A DNA stretch of 64,000 nt from Massilia sp. CF038. Lineage in GTDB: Bacteria > Pseudomonadota > Gammaproteobacteria > Burkholderiales > Burkholderiaceae_D. Location: NCBI RefSeq assembly GCF_900129765.1, contig NZ_FQWU01000001.1, positions 620,001 to 684,000 of the forward strand, written 5' to 3'. Numbering within the stretch: position 1 is the first letter of the stretch; every line of letters begins with the position of its first letter. Under the pieces are notes generated by a model. The model saw nothing but the letters and a program-made list of their open reading frames with translations. It did not search any database and was not told where the DNA came from. The position numbers were made by a program, and so were the translations under genes. Shown one piece after another: positions 51,901 to 58,768 of this stretch.

Positions 51901-53159
51901 TGCCGCAAAAGCTGCGCCGTCACTGCGTGCCGCTGCCGGACTACGCGGCGCGTTTCTGCGAGCGCGTGCACGAGGCAGGCGTGTTTGGCCGGGGCGACCT
52001 GATCGACGCCATCATTGCCGACATTCGCGCGCAAACCAGTTTGTCGGTGCTGACCAGCGACTTCAAGGCCGAGACGCTGCCAGCCCACCACTTCATGAAC
52101 TTCAAGGTCATTGACGAACACGGCCGCCAGCTGGATATGGGCCGCAATCTGGCGACCCTGCAAGCGGAATTTGGCGGCCAGGCGCGTCAGAGTTTCCAGA
52201 AGCTGGCGGAAGTATCGGTGCCGGCCAAGGGCGTGGTGGCGACAGCCCAGCCTGCCAAGGGCGCGCCGCAAGGCGCCGCACCAAAGGCTGCCGCACCGGT
52301 AGTCAGCCAGCATACGGGCCTCACCAACTGGACGTTTGGCGAACTGCCGGAGTTGCTGGAAATCGTGCAGGGCAAGCTGACCCTGATTGGCTTCCCGGCA
52401 CTGGTGGACAAAGGCACGCACTGCGACCTGGAAGTGTTTGACGACCCGACCGTGGCCGCGCGCACGCATCGGATTGGCCTGCGCCGCCTGTTTGCGCTGC
52501 AGTTCAAGGAGCAGCTCAAGTTTGTTGAAAAAAACATTCCGGGCTTGCAGCAAATGGGCATGCAATTCATGGCCATGGGCTCGCAGGAAGAATTGCGCGA
52601 CCAGATCATTCAAAAGGCGATCGACATTGCCTGCTTGCAGGACCCGCTGCCGACCGACGCGGCCTCGTTCAACAAGCGCAAGGATGAAGGCAAATCACGC
52701 CTGACTCTGCTGGTGAACGAGATCGCGCGTCTGGTATCGCAAGTGCTGACCGAGTTCCACGGCTTGCCCAAGAAGCTGCAAAGCGTGAACCCGCAGGCGG
52801 CCGCCGACATCACCACCCAGCTGCAGGGCCTGGTGCACAAGCGCTTCCTGATCGACAATGACTACGCGCAGCTGGCGCATTTTCCACGCTATTTGAAGGC
52901 CATCAACGTGCGCATCGAAAAACTGCGTGCCGACCCAAGCCGCGACGCCAAGCTGATGGCGGAATGGACGCAGTCGGCCAGCCACTTCATGCGCGCAGCA
53001 AAAGATCGTCTGGCCGGCAAGAATACCGACCCCAAAATGGTGGAATTCCGCTGGATGCTGGAAGAGTTGCGCGTCTCCTTGTTTGCGCAGGAATTGAGGA
53101 CACCAATGCCAGTGTCCTCGAAGCGCCTGCAAAAAGTATGGGAATCGATGCAGCGCTAA
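48933..53159 (+). CDS. hrpA: ATP-dependent RNA helicase HrpA
   Basis: This 1408-residue DEAH-box helicase is longer than E. coli HrpA. Walker A GETGSGKTTQLPK lies near residue 161 and DEAHERSLNIDFLLGYL near residue 259. Next come the SAT motif (ITSATIDADRF), the QRAGRCGR motif VI region, then helicase-associated and DUF3418-type C-terminal domains. HrpA rescues stalled ribosomes and remodels RNA. The first 130 residues are a basic, Pro/Arg-rich extension made of 15-residue repeats, with a REP element inserted in frame after them (encoding NIVLAQAGTHG). The gene is divergent from argA. Confidence 0.96.
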   Translation: MSDQSKKPSAPRNAPREGQPGERSAGQAPRNEARPPRAPRDQAARNEARPDRTPRDQPPRNDARPDRAPRDQPPRNNIVLAQAGTHGTANQSPRPAQPRARRDGQTDRTPRPPREATPERAPREQLRTPLPPITFPEDLPVSGRRGDIAKALLENQVIIVSGETGSGKTTQLPKICLELGRGVKGLIGHTQPRRIAASSTAKRIAQELGTPLGEHVGFKVRFTDTLKPGAYVKLMTDGILLAETQTDPLLRNYDTIIIDEAHERSLNIDFLLGYLKQLLPRRPDLKVIITSATIDADRFARHFGTPDMPAPVIEVSGRLYKVEVRYRPVDRDPVNVPVPEGKPVPKAQAAREKRDLMDAVVEGVDELCRLGSGDVLVFLPGEREIRDCAEALRKHHPPHVEILPLFARLSVEEQEKVFKITNARRIVLATNVAETSLTVPGIRYVVDAGLARVKRYSFRNKVEQLQVEPIAQSAANQRAGRCGRVADGVCIRLYEEDDFNQRPKFTEPEILRSSLAAVILRMKSLHLTDVETFPFIEPPQGRAIADGYQLLQEVGAVDDTNNLTPLGHKLAKLPLDPRVGRMILAALDNACLTEMLIVASALSVQDPRDRPMEYQQAADEAHKKFADEKSEFLTYIKIWKWFEDAIEHKKTNRQLQETCRSNFLSQVRLREWRDVHSQLLTIVKEQGWRMNELAATYENLHTALLTGLLGNIGFKAEDEPGAGYLGARGIKFHIWPGSSLLKKPGKWIMAAELVETTRLYARCVAQIQPEWIERVGAHLLKKSWGEPRWEKRAAQVTASERATLHGIVIYSQRRINYGQFNPFEAREIFIRDALVQGDYDTRAPFFAHNHKLIKEIENLEHKSRRLDVLVDDHLIAAFYDKLIPNDVVNGAGFEKWHKDATQKEPKLLFLNREELMRHEAAGVTTELFPKTMSVTGIEMQLTYHFEPGSLRDGVTLSVPLFALNQMPRERVEWLVPGMLKEKVHLLLKSLPQKLRRHCVPLPDYAARFCERVHEAGVFGRGDLIDAIIADIRAQTSLSVLTSDFKAETLPAHHFMNFKVIDEHGRQLDMGRNLATLQAEFGGQARQSFQKLAEVSVPAKGVVATAQPAKGAPQGAAPKAAAPVVSQHTGLTNWTFGELPELLEIVQGKLTLIGFPALVDKGTHCDLEVFDDPTVAARTHRIGLRRLFALQFKEQLKFVEKNIPGLQQMGMQFMAMGSQEELRDQIIQKAIDIACLQDPLPTDAASFNKRKDEGKSRLTLLVNEIARLVSQVLTEFHGLPKKLQSVNPQAAADITTQLQGLVHKRFLIDNDYAQLAHFPRYLKAINVRIEKLRADPSRDAKLMAEWTQSASHFMRAAKDRLAGKNTDPKMVEFRWMLEELRVSLFAQELRTPMPVSSKRLQKVWESMQR
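49020..49154 (+). repeat. Three 45-bp in-frame tandem repeats in hrpA
   Basis: Residues 30-74 of HrpA are three 15-residue units (49020-49064, 49065-49109, 49110-49154) of the form RN-E/D-ARPDR-x-PRDQPP. Nearly identical DNA implies recent slippage or unequal crossing-over. Confidence 0.92.
49163..49190 (+). repeat. REP unit inside the hrpA coding sequence
   Basis: CATCGTCCTCGCG, CAGGC, GGGGACCCAT is a canonical 28-bp REP that lies in frame directly after the third 45-bp repeat. It is translated as part of NIVLAQAGTHG. The reading frame of this essential-looking helicase is kept on both sides. Confidence 0.9.
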
Positions 53160-53166
53160 GCCTGCC

Positions 53167-53649
53167 TTAGTGGGCGGTGCCCGGGCTGGTCTGGGTGCCG
53201 CCAGCGCCGCCGACCATGCCGCTGGCAGCCACGCCGCCACTGCCGATATTGCCAGCCTCGGTGCCGTAGAAGGTGTGGATCTGGCTGGCCCAGCCCATGT
53301 CGCTCATGTCGGGCCAGGCATCGGGATCGAAACCGGGTGCGTTTTTCAGATGCTCTTTGTCGACATTGAGCACAAAGCGCTTGTTGACGGTATCGAGCTG
53401 CAAGGCTTGCCAGGGGACGGCAAACAGCTTTTCGCCCATACCCAAAAAGCCGCCGAACGACAGCACTGCGTAGGCCACCTGGCCGGTCCGCATGTCGAGC
53501 ATGATTTCCTTGATGTCGCCCAGGTTTTCGTCCTGGCCATTGACGACGTTGTCGCCGATTAGCGTGTCTGCCCCCATCAGCGATGGGCCGGGGCCTGCAC
53601 TGCCGCTGGATTTGTACATGCCGTAGCGGTCGCGGTCTGCATAACTCAT
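53167..53649 (-). CDS. PRC-barrel domain protein
   Basis: From ATG 53649 (AGGAGAAC site) the protein has 160 residues. A PRC-barrel is visible: NVVNGQDENLGDIKEIMLDMRTGQVAYAVLSFGGFLGMGEKLFAVPW, a classic match. The C-terminal tail is Gly/Ala-rich. Stand-alone PRC-barrel proteins of this type are widespread in proteobacteria and often linked to stress or membrane-associated functions. It is convergent with hrpA. Confidence 0.88.
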   Translation of the reverse strand: MSYADRDRYGMYKSSGSAGPGPSLMGADTLIGDNVVNGQDENLGDIKEIMLDMRTGQVAYAVLSFGGFLGMGEKLFAVPWQALQLDTVNKRFVLNVDKEHLKNAPGFDPDAWPDMSDMGWASQIHTFYGTEAGNIGSGGVAASGMVGGAGGTQTSPGTAH

Positions 53650-53979
53650 CTTGTTCTCCTGTGACGTGTCTATTAGGTGAGTCGGTTTGCTCACCTGACC
53701 AGCCTAGGTTCTGGGCCGTGCCCCTGTTTGATCTCGATCAATCGTCTCCTATGCGTTGCAAATGCGGCGAGGGTGTTGCTTTATTGTTGAGTTCGCCACG
53801 TTATGCGGGATAGCGCACAGAGCGGACGTTTCCAGTTGGATATTCTTGTCAAAACCCTGGAGATTTCACATGATGTTCGTCACTTCCCGCTGCAACAACG
53901 CCGGCCCGCTGGGCAAGCCCATCCCAACCCGCTCGTTCGTGGCGTCGCTGCTGTCGCGTCTGACCGTGACCAGGCTTCG
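53650..53979. other. Gap between PRC-barrel and esterase genes
   Basis: These 330 bp hold the divergent promoter region. No gene is supported. The esterase frame stays open leftwards to 53803, but the extra residues lack coding character. Near 53692 a pair GGTGAG ... CTCACC can form a small hairpin. Confidence 0.45.
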
Positions 53980-55107
53980 ATGGTAAAAAAGTCTGCCAAT
54001 CCCTGGCTGCGCACGCTGGTGCGGGCAGGGAAGAAGCAGCAGCGCACGGTGTCACGTGCGCTCACCGCATTATTGCTACCCAAGCCCGCCCCGAAACCGA
54101 GAGCCAGGCCGACGCCCAAACCAAAGCCGCCTCCCAAGGCCGGTGCGGGACCCGGTCCGCGCAGCACGCCGCGTAAGCTTGCTGCGACCGCCCCAGCGGC
54201 GCCAGCATCGGGCAAGTGGCTGGCCTCGCGCCACGCCGGGCTGACAGGCGAAGGCAACGGCGCCATGCGCCAAATGCGGTATTGGCTATACCTGCCCGAT
54301 CAGGCGCCGGGGCCTTTGCCGCTTTTGGTCATGCTGCATGGCTGCGACCAGAGCGCGACCCAGTTTGCCGAAGGCACCCGCATGAACCAGGCGGCCGACA
54401 AGCGTGGCTTTGCCGTGCTCTACCCGCAGCAGTCAGTAAGCGCTCACCCGCACCGCTGCTGGAAATGGTATGACCGGGCCACCCAGCAGGGCGGCGGCGA
54501 TGTCGGGCTGATTGTCGGCATCGTGCGCAAGGTCATGGGGCAATATCCGATCGATCCCACCCGTATTTATATTGCCGGCATTTCGGCCGGGGCCGGCATG
54601 GCCAACATTGTCGCGCTTAACCATCCTGATCTGTTTGCCGCGCTGGGTCTGCATTCCGGCCCCATGTTCGGTGCCGGCCACAGCCAGTTTGGCGCGCTGG
54701 GCGTCATGCGGCACGGCGCCACGCAGCGGGTCGACAGCGCGATTGACGAAGTCTTGCTCAAGCATCCTGCGTTCCCGGCCATGCCCACCATGCTGATCCA
54801 GGGTGAAGACGATGACGTGGTCCGGCCCGTCAACCAGGCCCACCTGACGCGCCAGGCAATGCAAGTGAACCGCTTGCACCACGGCACCCCCGTGAAAGTC
54901 ACCACCAAAGCTGGCAACAGGAATGTGCGTGCCCATCGCCTGCATGACGTCTACAGTGGCCGCAAGCTGGTGCTGCGGGTGGCACAGATTGCCGCGCTCA
55001 AGCATGCCTGGAGCGGCGGGGACGCGCGCCTACCCTACAATGCCAGCGAAGGGCCGGATGCCAGCAAGATGCTGCTGGACTTTTTTGCGAAGCATCGGCG
55101 CAAGTAG
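53980..55107 (+). CDS. PHB-depolymerase family esterase
   Basis: From ATG 53980 this is a 375-residue alpha/beta hydrolase of the extracellular esterase/PHB-depolymerase family. A basic, Pro/Lys-rich leader precedes the domain (KPRARPTPKPKPPPKAG). The core has LLVMLHGCDQSATQFAEGTRMNQAADKRGFAVLYPQQ, the nucleophile elbow GISAGAG, the Asp-loop MLIQGEDDDVVRPVN and a late histidine in IAALKHAWSGG. Such enzymes cleave polyester or cinnamoyl-type esters. There is no classical signal peptide, which leaves its location open. Confidence 0.88.
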   Translation: MVKKSANPWLRTLVRAGKKQQRTVSRALTALLLPKPAPKPRARPTPKPKPPPKAGAGPGPRSTPRKLAATAPAAPASGKWLASRHAGLTGEGNGAMRQMRYWLYLPDQAPGPLPLLVMLHGCDQSATQFAEGTRMNQAADKRGFAVLYPQQSVSAHPHRCWKWYDRATQQGGGDVGLIVGIVRKVMGQYPIDPTRIYIAGISAGAGMANIVALNHPDLFAALGLHSGPMFGAGHSQFGALGVMRHGATQRVDSAIDEVLLKHPAFPAMPTMLIQGEDDDVVRPVNQAHLTRQAMQVNRLHHGTPVKVTTKAGNRNVRAHRLHDVYSGRKLVLRVAQIAALKHAWSGGDARLPYNASEGPDASKMLLDFFAKHRRK

Positions 55108-55187
55108 GCTGTCTCGCAGTTCCGCGGTATGATGCCGACACGAATTTTTCGGCCCGCTCGTCCTGCAATCAACCAACTTGAATCCGA

Positions 55188-55853
55188 ATGAGTGCACTTG
55201 ATATTTTTCGATGGCAGCGCCGCCCGGTCATGGCCGTGCTGGGGTTTCTGATCCTGCTGGCATTCTGGATTGCTTACCTGTTTATTCCGAAACCGTGGTC
55301 GTCGGCCAGACTTAGCGCCCAGGTGACAGGGTGGGACGGTCAGCCCGTGCCGGGGGCGCTTGTGGTGGTTTCCTGGAATGCAGTCAGTATGTGGTTCAGC
55401 TCTGATTTGGGAACGGTGCACGCAGCAGAGGCCGTGACTGATGCAGCGGGGCGATTCGTCATTCCGGCATGGGGCGGAACGTATATTGAAGGTGGCGCAC
55501 TCGGGTCGAATCAACCTCGCATCTATGTCTACAAAGAAGGCATCACACCCTTGGTGATCAGCCGTCAATGGCGAAGTTCGTTTTCGATCAGCGAGCATGC
55601 GACGGTGACTGAATTGATAGGCGGCAAACTGCGCATGGCGCCTCGGGACGATGGCGAGTACAGGGATGACTATTTGACTGAAGATCAAGCGGAAACCTCG
55701 TTCATCAAGGCCGCCGCGGATCTTGATGGCTGGCCCTTACCTCGTATGAAAATGGCACTGAAGGAATTGGAAATCGCGCGCGCTACGCGGCTTCCGGTCA
55801 TTCGCAGCGGCCCGCCAAATGTGGCGCCTACCCCTTCGACTTGCGATCCCTAA
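55188..55853 (+). CDS. Membrane-anchored protein with carboxypeptidase-regulatory-like domain
   Basis: A 221-residue protein with one N-terminal membrane segment (VMAVLGFLILLAFWIAYLFI) and a periplasmic part that opens like a carboxypeptidase regulatory-like Ig domain: LSAQVTGWDGQPVPGALVVVSWN, then AVTDAAGRFVIPAWGG. The rest is not recognised. No catalytic motif is seen. It lies between the esterase and a large unrecognised gene on the same strand. Confidence 0.7.
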   Translation: MSALDIFRWQRRPVMAVLGFLILLAFWIAYLFIPKPWSSARLSAQVTGWDGQPVPGALVVVSWNAVSMWFSSDLGTVHAAEAVTDAAGRFVIPAWGGTYIEGGALGSNQPRIYVYKEGITPLVISRQWRSSFSISEHATVTELIGGKLRMAPRDDGEYRDDYLTEDQAETSFIKAAADLDGWPLPRMKMALKELEIARATRLPVIRSGPPNVAPTPSTCDP

Positions 55854-55958
55854 GATCCGGAAAGTAATTGTCCCTCGGCTTGCGAGCCTTGATCCCGCAT
55901 AAGCAGCCTCAGCAATGGCTGGTCCAAACTGATCCATCCCATTCACCGAGGAGCGATC

Positions 55959-58154
55959 ATGGACAATGAACAAGACAGCGGCGCGGGCGCGACGCCAGCG
56001 CGACAGGCGCAAGTGCCACCCGAGCGCAGCAAGTTCCGCGCATTGGTGCTGGCCAATCCCAACTACTTTGGCAACGTCGAAGCCAGCCCCTTCCCGCCAG
56101 TGCTTCAGATCCAGCTGAACCGCACCTACGAAGAAATCGGCTGCGTCGGGTTCCAGCCCCAGTTCAACCGCCTTGACGCGGTTATCTACATCAACCAGCC
56201 CAGCGGCTACGGCGGCGGCATCTGCGCCCAGGGTACCCCTGAATACGTGCGCTTCTACACGTCCAGCGACAACGGCGCCAGCTGGCAAGACGCGGGGCTG
56301 ACCAGTTTCCGCGCCTGGGATATTCCTTCCGGTACCGCCGGCCCGCGCCGCCTTGAATACGCAGTGTCGCTGAACATCAATCCAGCCAAGCGATTCTGCT
56401 TCATTCAGAACGTGGTGCTGGTGCGCGCCATTTTGTCGTGGAATGTGCCGCCGCCACCGAATGTGCCCAATTTTGTACCTGTCTGGGGCGATATTCACAA
56501 CACCCACATTCAAATTGACCCGCGCACGATCATCCTCGTCAACGATATTTTGCAGCAGGCGCAGATCAAGCTGCCGCCGCAGCTGGCCGACATTCTCGAC
56601 CTCGAATCGGCGGTGGCGGTCAAGCCGCCCAAGCTGCTCAGCGCACCAGAATTGGCCGAGCTGTACAAGGGACAGGATATCGAACCGCACCGTTTCGCCC
56701 TGGCCGAATTACAGCAACTGCTGACCCAGCCAACAATGGTCGAAGAGTTGATGGCGCCCGGCTTTGCTGGCGTGCTGGCCAACACCGGCATCGATCTGGC
56801 CAAGCTGGCCGAGGTGCTGTTCCCCGTCGATGGCAGTACCCGCTACGAGGAACTTGCATGCATCGGCCTCAATCCAAATCAGGACACGCTGGTGGGCGTG
56901 ATTCGCGTCAAGCTTTCCAGCGGCTACTCGGGCGGACTGTGCACGCCCGGCAGCCGCGAGTACGTTGCCTTTTGGGCCGACTTCGACCGCAACGGCAGCT
57001 TTGAAACCTATCTGGGCACCACCTCGGTGAATGTGCACGACATCAATCCGGTGCCGCGCGAAGGGCTGGAATATTCAGTGGCGCTGCCGCTGCAGCTGGA
57101 CCGCTACCGCCGTCTGTGCCAGCAGGGCGCGGTGGTGGTGCCGATTCGCGCCATCCTGTCGTGGCAGGTGGCCCCGCCGCCCGGCAACCCCAACTTTGTG
57201 CCGGTGTGGGGCAACCGCGAACACACGCTCATCCACATCCGCCCAGGTCAGCGTCCGCAAGGCCATCCACCCATCATTGAAACCGTGGGCAGCATGGCTG
57301 TGGTGGATATCAACGGCGCCGGCTACGCCAATGGCCCGGCCCAGCTGGCCGGCTTCAGCGCCAGGCAAAGTCCTTTTGGCGGCGAGGTCATCATCACCGG
57401 CCACCTGGCCAATCCCACCGACATCAGTGCCGGCGCCGCAGCCTTGCGCTACCGCGTGATCGTCAACGATGGCAGCGTCGACCAGATCCTTACCAACCCG
57501 TTCAACATTGCGCGCACGCAGTTGCTCGATGGCGTGTGGAGCTTCCTGCCCGGGATCACGCAAATGCCGGACGCCGAAGGCTATTACACCTACCGCGAAG
57601 ACTTGAGCGCGGGGCCGGGCAATGCGCAGATCTTTGTAGCTGGCAACGTATTGGGACGCTGGCAGACGGCTGGCAAGACGGGCACCTGGCATATTCGCAT
57701 TGAAGTCAAGGACGCGGCCGATGTGGTGTACGTGGGCAGCGCCGTCACCGTGCGGATAGACAATGCCGCGCCGCAGATTCCAGTGGGCAGCTTCAAGATC
57801 ACTTCCGGCGGCGGCAGCTGCGCCGACTTTGTGATTGGCGACATCATCGAGGGAACTTACCAGGTCACGGACGAGCACTTCGGCGCACTATCGCTGTCGG
57901 TCCTCCCGTCACTGGGCGGTACTTTTACGGCACCAGTGCCCTTGCCACGCACCTATCCCACCGTGTCCACCCTGGGCGAAGCGGGCGTCTGGCGGCTGGA
58001 CACCACCGGCATGCCCAAGTGCGGCTATGTGGTACGCCTGAGCGCCACCGACCGCACCATCGTCAACAGCGGCTATGTTGGCTTCTACAACGAAGACAGC
58101 GTGGGTCTGTGCCTGAAAGTGGCAGGCACGGCGCAGGCCTGTTCCAACCCGTAG
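55959..58154 (+). CDS. 731-residue protein with a duplicated domain, unknown function
   Basis: This unrecognised protein lacks a signal peptide. Two related domains stand at about residues 57-187 and 295-430. They share YEE-(I/L)-x-C-(V/I)-G, (Y/S)SGYGGGIC or SGYSGGLC, EYVxF, LEY(A/S)V, VRAILSW or IRAILSW, and PNFVPVWG. A linker of about 100 residues and a C-terminal region of about 300 residues of Ig- or adhesin-like beta sequence (GSMAVVDINGAGYANGPAQL ... VNDGSVDQIL) surround them. Conserved Cys and Trp hint at a stable extracellular-type fold, yet no export signal is visible. The gene stands alone between the anchored protein and a small secreted protein. Confidence 0.75.
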   Translation: MDNEQDSGAGATPARQAQVPPERSKFRALVLANPNYFGNVEASPFPPVLQIQLNRTYEEIGCVGFQPQFNRLDAVIYINQPSGYGGGICAQGTPEYVRFYTSSDNGASWQDAGLTSFRAWDIPSGTAGPRRLEYAVSLNINPAKRFCFIQNVVLVRAILSWNVPPPPNVPNFVPVWGDIHNTHIQIDPRTIILVNDILQQAQIKLPPQLADILDLESAVAVKPPKLLSAPELAELYKGQDIEPHRFALAELQQLLTQPTMVEELMAPGFAGVLANTGIDLAKLAEVLFPVDGSTRYEELACIGLNPNQDTLVGVIRVKLSSGYSGGLCTPGSREYVAFWADFDRNGSFETYLGTTSVNVHDINPVPREGLEYSVALPLQLDRYRRLCQQGAVVVPIRAILSWQVAPPPGNPNFVPVWGNREHTLIHIRPGQRPQGHPPIIETVGSMAVVDINGAGYANGPAQLAGFSARQSPFGGEVIITGHLANPTDISAGAAALRYRVIVNDGSVDQILTNPFNIARTQLLDGVWSFLPGITQMPDAEGYYTYREDLSAGPGNAQIFVAGNVLGRWQTAGKTGTWHIRIEVKDAADVVYVGSAVTVRIDNAAPQIPVGSFKITSGGGSCADFVIGDIIEGTYQVTDEHFGALSLSVLPSLGGTFTAPVPLPRTYPTVSTLGEAGVWRLDTTGMPKCGYVVRLSATDRTIVNSGYVGFYNEDSVGLCLKVAGTAQACSNP

Positions 58155-58159
58155 TTGCC

Positions 58160-58552
58160 TCAGCCCGGGCGCACGCGCAGATGACTGATGCGTGCGCCCT
58201 TACCGAAGTTAATTTCCACCAGTAAAGGCTTGCCCCCACAGGGGGCGCGGTACTGATACTGCCGCTCCTCGCCCTTCGTCGTGCGTGCAAGCAATTCAAG
58301 TGCGCCCATATTGGCGCAGTCGCGCAGCAGGGTGCGCATTGCTTCCATCTGCGGCGCATCAAGCGCCGCGCGCGCGTTCTCGGTCAATGGCTCGGCGGTC
58401 AGCGTGCCCTGGGCCGCCTGATTCAACACAGCAGCCACGCGCTCGGTGACATCCGGTTCCGTGTCTGCAATTGCAGCCACTTGCGGCGCTTGCGCTTGAG
58501 CGCAGGCCGTCACTGACAAGGCTGCAAGCAGCCCGATGCATGCAATGCGCAT
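58160..58552 (-). CDS. Small secreted hypothetical protein
   Basis: From ATG 58552 (AGAGGAAA site) it is 130 residues with a signal peptide (MRIACIGLLAALSVTACA) and a mature part with two cysteines (LLRDCANMGA, RAPCGGKP) that may pair. The end, GKPLLVEINFGKGARISHLRV, reads as beta strands. Not recognised. It is convergent with the 731-residue gene, 5 bp between stops. Confidence 0.7.
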   Translation of the reverse strand: MRIACIGLLAALSVTACAQAQAPQVAAIADTEPDVTERVAAVLNQAAQGTLTAEPLTENARAALDAPQMEAMRTLLRDCANMGALELLARTTKGEERQYQYRAPCGGKPLLVEINFGKGARISHLRVRPG

Positions 58553-58703
58553 GATATTTCCTCTGGCGTAAAAGAAAAAAATCATGCTACCGCAATGCTT
58601 CTCGTGCCCGGTTGAAATGTCTTAAATAAGACATCGGTCGCGCGAATGTCCAAATTAATCAGTTTTAAAAATGGCACGATTTTCGTGTTTATACTTGTCT
58701 TTA

Positions 58704-58723
58704 CGCGAGCACGAATGTGCTCG
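58704..58723. promoter_or_regulatory. Perfect palindrome upstream of the peptidase
   Basis: GCGAGCAC, loop GAAT, GTGCTCGC: an 8-bp perfect stem, 45 bp before the peptidase start. It could be an operator or a 5'-UTR hairpin. No T-tract follows. Confidence 0.5.
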
Positions 58724-58768
58724 CTCCTCATTTAAAACATCGGTTTTCCATCTAAAGGGAGTTTCCGC

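Noticed and set aside
49356-52613. 1085-codon open frame antisense to hrpA
   Set aside because: Same cause: a mirror of a GC-rich gene. No start signal and no domain.
53803-53979. N-terminal extension of the esterase
   Set aside because: In-frame but without signal peptide or coding-like composition; ATG 53980 gives a sensible protein.
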